DNA of 64,000 nucleotides from positions 1,364,001 to 1,428,000 of the forward strand of contig NZ_CP169217.1 of the NCBI RefSeq assembly GCF_041897535.1, given 5' to 3'. The notes beneath the pieces are model-generated. The model made no database searches. It saw only the letters and a program-made list of their open reading frames with translations, and was not told the origin of the DNA. Of the stretch, positions 1-6,325 are shown piece by piece. Within the stretch, counting starts at the first letter, position 1; each line of letters starts with the position of its first letter. This DNA comes from Methylomicrobium lacus_A. GTDB taxonomy: Bacteria > Pseudomonadota > Gammaproteobacteria > Methylococcales > Methylomonadaceae. A program made the position numbers and the translations under genes.

Positions 1-180
1 AGAACTACCGGAGAACGGCTCGAATCGCCGCTTTCTGGCTTCGAGCAGGGCCTTGACGTTGGGCAGCAGGCTTTCCGGCACGCGAATGGCTTGCGTGCTT
101 TCGCCGTAGGCGGACGAGCCTTTTTTGCGGCCGGCGCCGGGCCGCTTGCCGCCGTGGTTATTTTGGGTTGTTTCTGGCAT
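1..180 (-). CDS. UmuD-like SOS peptidase, N-terminal part (partial)
   Basis: Reading the minus strand from 180 gives MPETTQNNHGGKRPGAGRKK followed by a YGEST...IRVPESL stretch. This Gly/Arg/Lys-rich extension plus an IRVPESL segment is what precedes the LexA/UmuD S24 peptidase fold in long UmuD-type proteins of the error-prone polymerase V system. The catalytic Ser/Lys part lies beyond the left edge, so the assignment rests on the N-terminus only. The palindrome at 203-220 lies just upstream and would suit SOS control. It could instead be another DNA-binding protein with the same basic leader. Confidence 0.55.
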   Translation of the reverse strand, partial: MPETTQNNHGGKRPGAGRKKGSSAYGESTQAIRVPESLLPNVKALLEARKRRFEPFSGSS

Positions 181-202
181 GATGATGTTTATCTTGCATA
201 TT

Positions 203-220
203 GATTAGTGTACAATAATC
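203..220. promoter_or_regulatory. Palindromic operator (candidate SOS box)
   Basis: GATTA-G-TGTACA-A-TAATC is an 18-bp near-perfect palindrome centred on TGTACA, about 23-40 bp before the umuD-like start and 60 bp before the + strand gene at 280. LexA-type operators are palindromes of this size, but the consensus for this lineage is not known to me, so LexA binding is inferred from gene context only. Confidence 0.45.
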
Positions 221-279
221 AAGAATTGATGGCTGGTCAATAGCCAGCATTAGCGGCAAATTTACGAATAGGAGGATTT

Positions 280-474
280 ATGGAGCTTGGCACCGAATAC
301 ATTCGCTCAGTTTCTTCTTGGGACTCCGGCGGGGGCATAACCGTCGATATTGTCGAGCTGTCGGACGGCAGGGTTCTCGGCATTACCGATGAGTCCGTGG
401 TTCTGTATCCGAACATGGAGGCTTTGGAGTCAGGCGAGTCCGATGACGCGGCGGGCGTGATCGCGCTTGCTTGA
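280..474 (+). CDS. Small conserved-looking hypothetical protein
   Basis: A 64-residue acidic protein begins at an ATG preceded by a strong AGGAGG ribosome site at about 270-275, and is divergent from the umuD-like gene across the palindrome at 203-220. There are no membrane segments or cysteines. The middle (ITVDIVELSDGRVLGITDES) looks like a small beta-rich fold. I do not recognise a family. The good ribosome site and clean spacing support it as real. Its position beside a umuD-like gene and a SRAP gene suggests shared stress regulation, which is an inference. Confidence 0.6.
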   Translation: MELGTEYIRSVSSWDSGGGITVDIVELSDGRVLGITDESVVLYPNMEALESGESDDAAGVIALA

Positions 475-544
475 ATGGGCAATCAGCCTGAACCGCCATT
501 GAGTGTGTTCGGGTTCCTAGCTCAAACAACACAAGTCATTTCTG

Positions 545-1222
545 ATGTGCGGACGCTTCGCGCTGTATAGCGACTCGTTTTCTTTGATCAAGCGCTTCGA
601 GGCCGACGCGCTGCCGGAGCTGTGCCCGCGCTACAACGTAGCGCCGACGCAGAGCATTCCGATCGTGCGCGAGGAAAGCGGCAAGAGGCGATTCGCGTTG
701 GCACGGTGGGGGCTAATCCCGCATTGGGCGAAGGACATGGACATCGGCTACCACACGATCAACGCGAGAGCGGAGACCGTGGCGAGCAAGCCCGCGTTCC
801 GCAATGCGTTCCGGTATCGGCGCTGCCTGATTCCGGCGGACGGGTTTTACGAGTGGCAGGTTGTTCCAGGCTCTAAAACCAAACAGCCCTGGTTTATCGT
901 GCTGCGGGACCGCGAGCCGATGGCGTTTGCCGGGTTATGGGAGCGGTGGCGAAGCCCGGAAGGCGAGGATTTGGAGAGCTGTTCGATTATCGTAACGGAC
1001 GGGAACGAATTGATGCAGCCGATTCATGACCGGATGCCGGTTATTTTGGCGCCTGGCGACTGGGATACCTGGCTCGAAGCGGAAACCAAAGATGCGGCAG
1101 GCCTTCAGGGGCTGCTGAAGCCGTACTCGGCTGAAGACATGGAGGCTTGGCGGGTTAGCATGATGATCAATAGTCCAAGGAATGATTCGGAGGAGTGCTT
1201 GAAGCAAACAAATAAAATATAA
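545..1222 (+). CDS. SRAP-domain protein (YedK/HMCES family)
   Basis: The 225-residue product starts MCGRF, so that removal of Met exposes the catalytic Cys2 that crosslinks to abasic sites in single-stranded DNA in this family. Other hallmarks are visible: RYNVAPTQ (29-36), WGLIPHWAKD (55-64), the NARAE active-site segment (73-77), DGFYEW with Glu103, and the HDRMPVIL segment near the C-terminus. Length matches YedK-type proteins. It shields abasic sites at forks and is commonly SOS-linked, in agreement with the neighbouring umuD-like gene. It is followed within 6 bp by vsr, suggesting one repair-related transcription unit. Confidence 0.93.
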   Translation: MCGRFALYSDSFSLIKRFEADALPELCPRYNVAPTQSIPIVREESGKRRFALARWGLIPHWAKDMDIGYHTINARAETVASKPAFRNAFRYRRCLIPADGFYEWQVVPGSKTKQPWFIVLRDREPMAFAGLWERWRSPEGEDLESCSIIVTDGNELMQPIHDRMPVILAPGDWDTWLEAETKDAAGLQGLLKPYSAEDMEAWRVSMMINSPRNDSEECLKQTNKI

Positions 1223-1228
1223 TGGAAC

Positions 1229-1654
1229 ATGGCTGACACCCTTACCCCAGAGCAGCGAAGCGAACGCATGGGACGTATTCGCGGGAAGGACACTAAGCCC
1301 GAAATGATTGTTCGCCGCCTTGTGCATGGCATGGGTTACCGCTATCGACTTCATCGACGCGACCTTCCCGGTTGCCCTGATCTCGTATTTCCACGATATA
1401 GAAAAGTATTATTTGTTCATGGATGTTTTTGGCACTGCCATCCAGACCCCATGTGCAAACTTGCGCGGCTACCAAAATCGCGGTTAGACTTTTGGCAACC
1501 GAAACTGGAAGGTAATCGTCGACGTGATGGAGAAAACGAGGCGGCTATTTTAGCGCTTAACTGGCGCTTCATGATTGTTTGGGAATGCGAACTTAAAGAC
1601 ACTCAAAGTCTTGCGAAAAAAATAAAATCGTTCCTAGAAGAGGAGAACAAATAG
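1229..1654 (+). CDS. vsr: Very short patch repair endonuclease Vsr
   Basis: This 141-residue enzyme nicks 5' of the T in T:G mismatches formed by deamination of 5-methylcytosine. The family signature is clear: MGRIRGKDTKPE (14-25), the catalytic Asp in GCPDLVF at residue 51, and FVHGCFWHCHPD (62-73) with metal- and active-site-associated histidines and zinc-type cysteines. It sits directly upstream of a cytosine methyltransferase (3 bp gap), the usual partnership, because Vsr protects the methylated sites from C-to-T mutation. Confidence 0.95.
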   Translation: MADTLTPEQRSERMGRIRGKDTKPEMIVRRLVHGMGYRYRLHRRDLPGCPDLVFPRYRKVLFVHGCFWHCHPDPMCKLARLPKSRLDFWQPKLEGNRRRDGENEAAILALNWRFMIVWECELKDTQSLAKKIKSFLEEENK

Positions 1655-1657
1655 GAA

Positions 1658-2842
1658 ATGCGTGCAGTTGAACTTTTCGCCGGCGCGGGCGGCTTGGGTA
1701 TCGGCGTGAGCCGCGCGGGTTTTAGTCCCGCCGCGATCATAGAATGGAATCACTATTGCTGCGATACCATACGCGAGAACCAAGCGACAGGCTTAAAACC
1801 CCTCGTGGATTGGCCTCTAACCGAGGGCGATGTGCGGAATTTCGATTTCCGCGGAATTCATGGCGAAATTGATCTCGTTTCTGGTGGCCCTCCATGCCAG
1901 CCATTCTCCCTTGGAGGCAAACACCGCGGATATCTCGATGACCGCGATATGTTTCCCCAGGCTATCCGCGCTGTTCGTGAATTGCAGCCAAAGGCTTTTG
2001 TTTTCGAGAACGTCAAGGGTCTGACACGGGCGAGCTTTGCTAGTTATCTGGAATATATCCGCCTGCGTCTTACCTATCCTGAAATGGTGGAGCGCCGCAG
2101 CGAGGAATGGGAAAAACATCTTGCCAGGCTTGAGCGTTACCACACGCAAGGGAAACACGACGGATTACACTATAACCTTGTCATGCGTCTGTTGAACGCC
2201 GCGAATTATGGCATTCCACAACGTCGCGAACGTGTTTTTATCGTTGGATTTCGCGCCGATCTTGGCATTGAGTGGGCTTTCCCAGAGGAAACACATAGTC
2301 AAGACGCCCTTTTATGGTCGCAATGGCGAACGGAAGAGTATTGGGATATACACAAGGTTTCCAAACGTCAACGTCCAGAGGGCGGAAAGGGGAAAATCCG
2401 CGGGATGTCCCTTAATGAAAAACCACCGCTTGAATCGTGGCGCACGGTGCGTGATGCTATTTCGGATTTGCCCGATCCCGAAACAAAGCCGCATGCCGCC
2501 GCGAAATTCCATAACCATCGGTTTCAACCCGGTGCGCGTAGCTATCCAGGACACACCGGAAGCCCCTTGGATGAACCGGCAAAAACCCTAAAGGCTGGCG
2601 ATCATGGAGTCCCCGGTGGTGAAAACATGCTTTTGCGGCCGGACGGCTCTGTCCGATATTTCACGGTGCGCGAGAGCGCGAGACTTCAAACTTTTCCGGA
2701 CGACTTCTTGTTTCATGGCTCCTGGACGGAAACCATGCGGCAGCTTGGCAATGCTGTGCCGGTCCAGCTGGCGGCGATTATCGCCGGCAGCGTGAAAGCG
2801 CATCTCGCCTTGGCTAACGTGACGACCGCGGGCATGGCATGA
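1658..2842 (+). CDS. DNA (cytosine-5) methyltransferase of a type II R-M system
   Basis: A 394-residue C5 methylase. Motif I is FAGAGGLGIG (7-16), motif IV is GGPPCQPFS with catalytic Cys80, motif VI ENV is at 117-119, motif VIII is QRRERVF, and motif X-like segments (LGNAVPVQLA) lie at the C-terminus. The variable target-recognition region lies between QRRER and GDHG. It overlaps the downstream endonuclease gene by 4 bp (ATGA), so methylase and nuclease are translationally coupled. Together with vsr it forms a compact restriction-modification operon. Site specificity cannot be read directly; CCGCGG is suggested only by the partner nuclease type. Confidence 0.95.
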   Translation: MRAVELFAGAGGLGIGVSRAGFSPAAIIEWNHYCCDTIRENQATGLKPLVDWPLTEGDVRNFDFRGIHGEIDLVSGGPPCQPFSLGGKHRGYLDDRDMFPQAIRAVRELQPKAFVFENVKGLTRASFASYLEYIRLRLTYPEMVERRSEEWEKHLARLERYHTQGKHDGLHYNLVMRLLNAANYGIPQRRERVFIVGFRADLGIEWAFPEETHSQDALLWSQWRTEEYWDIHKVSKRQRPEGGKGKIRGMSLNEKPPLESWRTVRDAISDLPDPETKPHAAAKFHNHRFQPGARSYPGHTGSPLDEPAKTLKAGDHGVPGGENMLLRPDGSVRYFTVRESARLQTFPDDFLFHGSWTETMRQLGNAVPVQLAAIIAGSVKAHLALANVTTAGMA

Positions 2843-3603
2843 CAAAGGGATATGAGGAATTCGAGTTTGATCTTCCCAGTGCCTTGCTTATCAATCTCGT
2901 AAAGCTATTCGACGAAATGGATTCATCCGCATTATCCATCTGGAACGTGGCAAGCATTCCAGAGGAACAAGGGGTCTACCAGCTCTTGCATAAAGACTCG
3001 CTGGTTTACATCGGCAAGACAGATGCCGAGGCGGGACTGAAAAAGCGGCTTGATCGTCATGCATGGACTATCCAACACCGCCACAATCTTGATCCCATGG
3101 ACGTAACCTTCAAGGCGGTGCGGGTGTTCGTTTTCACCGCGATTGATTTGGAAACACAGCTTATCAAGCATTACGGCGCTGAGAACATCGTATCATGGAA
3201 CAACAGTGGCTTTGGTTCAAACGATCCAGGCCGCGAGCGAGACACGACTACTCTTAAAGCAGAAGGATTCGATGAGCTGTTTCCGGTAGATATCGACAGA
3301 GAAATTGAATTAAATCTTTCCGCGCCGACGTCGGCGGCGGATGCCCTGAAGGCGCTTAAGGAGGCATTGCCCTATACTTTCCGTTTCGAGACTGCGGGAA
3401 AACGTAGCCGAAAACCGCATCTAGATCTGACTGATACTCCCATTGATCGATTACCAAAAGCCAAAACAACACGGTTAATCATCGAGACCATCGTGAGCCA
3501 ACTACCGGCGGGCTGGCAGGCCACGGCGCTTCCAAGCCGCGTAATTCTCTATAAAGAGAAGCGTGACTATATACATGGAACGATCATCGCGAGATCGTTG
3601 TAA
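2839..3603 (+). CDS. GIY-YIG restriction endonuclease, Eco29kI-like
   Basis: The 254-residue product carries the GIY-YIG nuclease core: GVYQLL (Tyr47), LVYIGK (Tyr57), an Arg/His pair in KKRLDRH (70-74), Glu105 in LETQLIK and Asn121/122 in SWNNSGFG. The stretch SGFGSNDPGRERDTT resembles the characteristic segment of Eco29kI, a type II enzyme cutting CCGCGG. It is coupled to the methylase by an ATGA overlap. The C-terminal 90 residues are longer than in Eco29kI and may contribute to DNA binding. Family assignment is good; the exact recognition site is inference. Confidence 0.82.
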   Translation: MTKGYEEFEFDLPSALLINLVKLFDEMDSSALSIWNVASIPEEQGVYQLLHKDSLVYIGKTDAEAGLKKRLDRHAWTIQHRHNLDPMDVTFKAVRVFVFTAIDLETQLIKHYGAENIVSWNNSGFGSNDPGRERDTTTLKAEGFDELFPVDIDREIELNLSAPTSAADALKALKEALPYTFRFETAGKRSRKPHLDLTDTPIDRLPKAKTTRLIIETIVSQLPAGWQATALPSRVILYKEKRDYIHGTIIARSL

Positions 3604-3703
3604 TGGATTTAACGGTCAATTCAATTAAAAATTTGAAGCTCGCACTATCTCCATTGGCAAAAAATCAGATCATCTGAGACCTGATCCTACATAACAAAAC
3701 ATT

Positions 3704-3883
3704 GTGAATCCATACTATATCTATGCGCTAAAGGATCCTCGCACTTCACCCGCACAGCCTTTCTACATTGGCAAGGGCACCGGAAACCGCGCATGGGAGC
3801 ACACCCTGCGGATTGATAGTTATAACGGCTTGCATTTGAAAATGGCCGGGCTCGCATTTATCGCCTATTTCGGCTCAAATTAA
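3704..3883 (+). pseudogene. Truncated GIY-YIG domain gene, 3' end replaced by an IS end
   Basis: A GTG-started frame reads NPYYIYALKDPRTSPAQPFY-IGKGTGNRAWEHTLRID, the N-terminus of a LEM-3-type GIY-YIG protein. After about 38 residues the frame runs into the IS21-like terminal repeat beginning near 3821 and ends at a TAA at 3881. The nuclease is therefore cut off before its catalytic glutamate and is not functional. The junction shows that the IS end was inserted into, or recombined with, a nuclease gene lying beside the R-M operon. Confidence 0.7.
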
Positions 3884-3955
3884 GTGAAAATGAAAATACA
3901 GTCCGGCTCAGAGCTCGCATTCAATTTTTCCCAGGCTCACTTTATCTGCAAATGA
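3821..3955 (+). repeat. IS21-like terminal repeat array, copy A
   Basis: This stretch starts TATAACGGCTTGC and contains repeated units of the type GGCTCGCATTTA, CGGCTCAAATTA, GAGCTCGCATTC and AGGCTCACTTTATCTGCAAA. The same array type occurs near 8597, 30398 and 40098, where it starts TGTAACGGCTCGCG. Multiple short repeats inside the terminal region are typical of IS21-family ends. No transposase is attached here, so it is a solo end or a MITE-like relic. From 3956 to 4221 I see no gene. Confidence 0.6.
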
Positions 3956-4221
3956 AAGCAGGCTACAACCGCTCAAGTTCAGATGGTCACTCTCTCATTA
4001 ACGGTAAAAAACGACCCTTTTCGGTCTTTCACGGCTTACTCATTGAATGTCTGTTCAATATCAATGTGCGGCCCCTTGTTCAGGAAGGGTATTTTTCTTT
4101 AGCAGTAGGAGGTTGATATCAATAATAAAATACCGTAGCATTCATGTTAACAGATTGTCAGAGTGGCGTTATACGCCGATAATCGTAAATTAATATACAC
4201 CTAAATAGGTGTCTACTTAAC

Positions 4222-4228
4222 GTTATGT
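4222..4228 (+). other. Putative cassette-array boundary (GTTATGT)
   Basis: AACGTTATGTG resembles the recombination core found at the ends of the three cassettes that follow (ACGTTAGGT, ACGTTAGGG, ACGTTAGTT). It would be the left edge of the first cassette. No clear paired R'' arm or attI site was seen to its left, so it is a weak call. Confidence 0.35.
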
Positions 4229-4249
4229 GACGAACAACGGGGAAGACGT

Positions 4250-4630
4250 GTGCCGAAACTAAATCAAGTCCGCTGCGTGTTAGCCGTCAACGACTACAAA
4301 AAATCAGCGGAGTTCTACCGAGAGAAACTTGGGTTCAAACTCGACTTCGAAGTCGAAGGTTGGTTTTTCCTTTCGAGAGACAACTTTAAGGTAATGCTTG
4401 GACATTGCCCAAATGAAGTACCAGCCTCGAAAATTGGAAACCATTCGTGGTTTGCTTACGCATACATGGAAGACATAGACGGTTTACACTCAGAATACAA
4501 AGAACACGGTGTGAAGATCGTGCAAGATATTGCCGATCAGCCGTGGGGAGTGAGGGAATTTTGCATTGAAACTCCTGACGGGCACCGAATTATGTTTGGT
4601 CAAGACCTTGAACAGAAAAACGTCACATAA
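4250..4630 (+). CDS. VOC (glyoxalase/bleomycin-resistance) family protein, integron cassette 1
   Basis: A 126-residue GTG-started product with the vicinal-oxygen-chelate pattern: VRCVLAVNDYKKSAEFYREKLGF at the N-terminus, a beta strand rich in aromatic residues (WFFLSRDNFKVMLG), and a C-terminal VREFCIETPDGHRIMFGQ with a metal-type Glu. Such single-domain proteins dimerise to bind small electrophiles, antibiotics or metals; the substrate cannot be told. The stop codon lies inside the R'' arm of the attC site at 4625-4744 and the gene has almost no 5' leader, so it is a mobile gene cassette. Confidence 0.85.
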   Translation: MPKLNQVRCVLAVNDYKKSAEFYREKLGFKLDFEVEGWFFLSRDNFKVMLGHCPNEVPASKIGNHSWFAYAYMEDIDGLHSEYKEHGVKIVQDIADQPWGVREFCIETPDGHRIMFGQDLEQKNVT

Positions 4631-4744
4631 CATGGCGCTCAAAGGGACGTGCCGTTCCGTGGGTTTTGTAGGTTTGTAATTTATCAAGCTTTGGGGCTTC
4701 GTTCACCGTCCGTGAACGGCACGCCCCTTAGCTTTACGTTAGGT
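4625..4744 (+). other. attC site 1
   Basis: The site starts ACATAAC (RYYYAAC-like) and ends GTTAGGT (GTTRRRY). Internal arms GGGACGTGCCGTTC and GAACGGCACGCCCC pair into the long imperfect hairpin expected of an attC site recombined as folded single strand by an integron integrase. It is about 120 bp, in the VCR size range. Confidence 0.85.
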
Positions 4745-4760
4745 ATCGTGGGTTACTGCT

Positions 4761-5261
4761 ATGCAATTTGAATGGAAACCTGATTACGACGCACTTGTCG
4801 ATCAATTTTTGAAGCTACACTTCGCGGGCGCGGGAGGTATTACGTCGTTATTTCCCTGCATGCGCAATGAATACCCTTGGGCCTCACACCGTCCAGATGT
4901 CATCGATTCACGAATACCCGCCAAGAACAACACTGAATACCACGGGCTTGAGCGGCACGCTTGGCAGTATCATGCAACCGCCCAATACGAGTTTGCTTAT
5001 CATCACTGGTTGCTTGCCGCCTGCTGGCGTCGCGAAGATGCTATGGCAAACAACTTTCAGGACGAAAAACATGAAAAGGCGGTTCGCTATTGCGTCAAGC
5101 AAGCCCTCTATAACAAAGCTCTTCATGAGTGGCAGCAGTTTCCGAACGCTAAAACTCCAGTGCCGGAGGACTTTGAATTGATCAGCGCTGATATCGAAAA
5201 GAAGGAATACAATGCATTGAGCGAAATCGAGAATGCCCTTGCAAAGAGAAACAACACCTAA
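4761..5261 (+). CDS. Hypothetical protein, integron cassette 2
   Basis: The 166-residue soluble protein is rich in Trp, His and Tyr (QFEWKPDYDALVDQFLKLHF at the start; HAWQYHATAQYEFAYHHWL in the middle), with no signal peptide or membrane segment. I do not recognise a family. The ATG at 4761 lies only 17 bp after the attC 1 core, and its stop overlaps the next attC R'' arm (5256-5262). This tight packing is the hallmark of a promoterless gene cassette. The helical, aromatic composition suggests an all-alpha fold; function unknown. Confidence 0.75.
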   Translation: MQFEWKPDYDALVDQFLKLHFAGAGGITSLFPCMRNEYPWASHRPDVIDSRIPAKNNTEYHGLERHAWQYHATAQYEFAYHHWLLAACWRREDAMANNFQDEKHEKAVRYCVKQALYNKALHEWQQFPNAKTPVPEDFELISADIEKKEYNALSEIENALAKRNNT

Positions 5262-5345
5262 CATTACGCTCAACCGGAGCGCGGTTATAATGCGGTTTTG
5301 TTTATTCAGCTTTCCGGGCCGCGCCCGGTTAGCTTTACGTTAGGG
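5256..5345 (+). other. attC site 2
   Basis: R'' is ACCTAAC (5256-5262) and R' is GTTAGGG (5339-5345). The internal arms AACCGGAGCGCGG and CCGCGCCCGGTTAG are nearly complementary. Length 90 bp. It closes cassette 2 immediately at the stop codon of the 166-residue gene. Confidence 0.85.
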
Positions 5346-5352
5346 GGCTCAT

Positions 5353-5766
5353 CTGAAGATCAACGGCGTCGTAGCTGCACTGATACTCGCAACTCATTCC
5401 GCTCTCGTCATGGCGCAGCAGGCACCCCAGTCGTTCTCCAAAATCTCAAAGCCTCAAGTAGAGTTCCTCGCCGAGCAAGATGGCGAGTTTGAGAAACATG
5501 TCAAGGCAGCATTTGTGCGGGTACTCGGTGCACACAAGGGCGTCCGAGAGGCATACCTTGTACTGGCAGGCTACGGAGGCTCAGAGAGAAGCGTCGTGCT
5601 GTGTCTGTTGGCACCTGACGCAACGCCTCTGCCCATTGTTGAAGCTGTGCAATCGGAGTTCCGTAGCCTTGCCGGCCGCGACATGTATATGGACATACTC
5701 TTTCTTACGTCATCGCAGCGCGAAGAAGTCATACGAATTGCGCGCCCTTTCTATGCCGCCCCCTAA
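5353..5766 (+). CDS. Secreted-looking protein with possible SseB-C-like domain, integron cassette 3
   Basis: From the ATG at 5410 the product is 118 residues, but the same frame opens 57 bp earlier at a CTG (5353). It would then read KINGVVAALILATHSALVMAQQ, a convincing signal peptide with an AxA-like end. I therefore place the start at the CTG, an unusual initiator, or suppose a decayed ATG. The mature part (VRVLGAHKGVREAYLVLAGYG...PIVEAVQSEFRSLAG) vaguely resembles the SseB C-terminal domain; this is a weak call. The gene lies between attC 2 and attC 3, 7 bp after the recombination core. Confidence 0.6.
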   Translation: MKINGVVAALILATHSALVMAQQAPQSFSKISKPQVEFLAEQDGEFEKHVKAAFVRVLGAHKGVREAYLVLAGYGGSERSVVLCLLAPDATPLPIVEAVQSEFRSLAGRDMYMDILFLTSSQREEVIRIARPFYAAP

Positions 5767-5838
5767 CCCCTCTATCGAGCGGACAGCTTCCGGCAGGCTG
5801 CGCCTGCCTGCCGCAGCCGCTCATGTAGAACGTTAGTT
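5761..5838 (+). other. attC site 3
   Basis: R'' CCCTAAC (5761-5767) and R' GTTAGTT (5832-5838) flank arms GAGCGGACAGCTTCCGGCAG and CTGCCGCAGCCGCTC, which pair around GCTGCGCCTG. Length 78 bp. The gene stop codon is embedded in R''. Confidence 0.8.
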
Positions 5839-5949
5839 TCAACACTTATTCTTTTTGTTGGACTGCTTGGCACCTTTACTAACGGTGCTCTAAAAGAATA
5901 CGACAAACGTCTTAAAGTCCTTGAGAAGGAAAGGAACAGCGGCGAATGA
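5839..5949 (+). CDS. Possible small membrane-anchored cassette ORF (cassette 4), start unclear
   Basis: Directly after attC 3 an open frame reads LVSTLILFVGLLGTFTNGAL and then a charged helix EYDKRLKVLEKERNSGE, ending TGA at 5947-5949. It looks like a short N-terminal hydrophobic helix with a coiled-coil tail. No ATG, GTG or TTG precedes it in frame; ATT codons are the nearest candidates. It may be 5'-truncated, or be translated from a rare start. Packing between two attC sites supports a cassette. Confidence 0.4.
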   Translation, partial: STLILFVGLLGTFTNGALKEYDKRLKVLEKERNSGE

Positions 5950-5955
5950 ATTGCC

Positions 5956-6020
5956 GCATAACAACGCGCTCCTGCCGACATCGGCAGGAGCGCCGCCGCA
6001 CCTAAACCCGAGCGTTACAA
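5956..6020 (+). other. attC site 4
   Basis: GCATAAC (5956-5962) and GTTACAA (6014-6020) bracket a strong hairpin with arms GCGCTCCTGCCGA and TCGGCAGGAGCGC. The 65-bp length is near the minimum for attC. It is the last cassette boundary before the 287-bp repeat at 6110. Confidence 0.7.
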
Positions 6021-6109
6021 CAGGCAGCTTTAGGAGAGTGACCAGCCGTTTATTTTTTCTCTTTAATCGGCAAGTTATTGCCGACTGCTGTCAGCGTCCC
6101 ATTTAGGTC

Positions 6110-6325
6110 TACCCATATGAGACGCCGCCATTGATACAAATATCGTGTATCAATAGGGTTAAATTTAGGTTTTGAGGCATTCCAGATTGAAAGCCTAGAC
6201 CTTAATGAGACGAAATCAGGCTCATCCGACATTTGCAATTAATGTGGATCCATGACAATGGAATTCAAGCAGGCGCCGATAAATGCAAGCTCATTTGCAG
6301 ATAATCTGAGCCCAGCGGCTATTTC
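6110..6325 (-). repeat. 287-bp IS21-like end element, copy B, distal part
   Basis: Together with 8527-8597 this makes a 287-bp element that is near-identical to 30398-30684, split by the group II intron. On the minus strand it carries GGGCTCAGATTATCTGCAA and further units, then a segment that can encode MQMSDEPDFVSLRSRLSIWN, ending at CATATGGGTA. One base difference from the other copy was noticed (CTCAGATT versus CTCAAATT). Confidence 0.75.

Noticed and set aside
6050..6238. 62-codon frame MQMSDEPDF... as a protein gene (also 30556-30750)
   Set aside because: The shared part stops at the element edge and continues with unrelated residues in each copy, so a functional protein is doubtful; kept only as part of the repeat.
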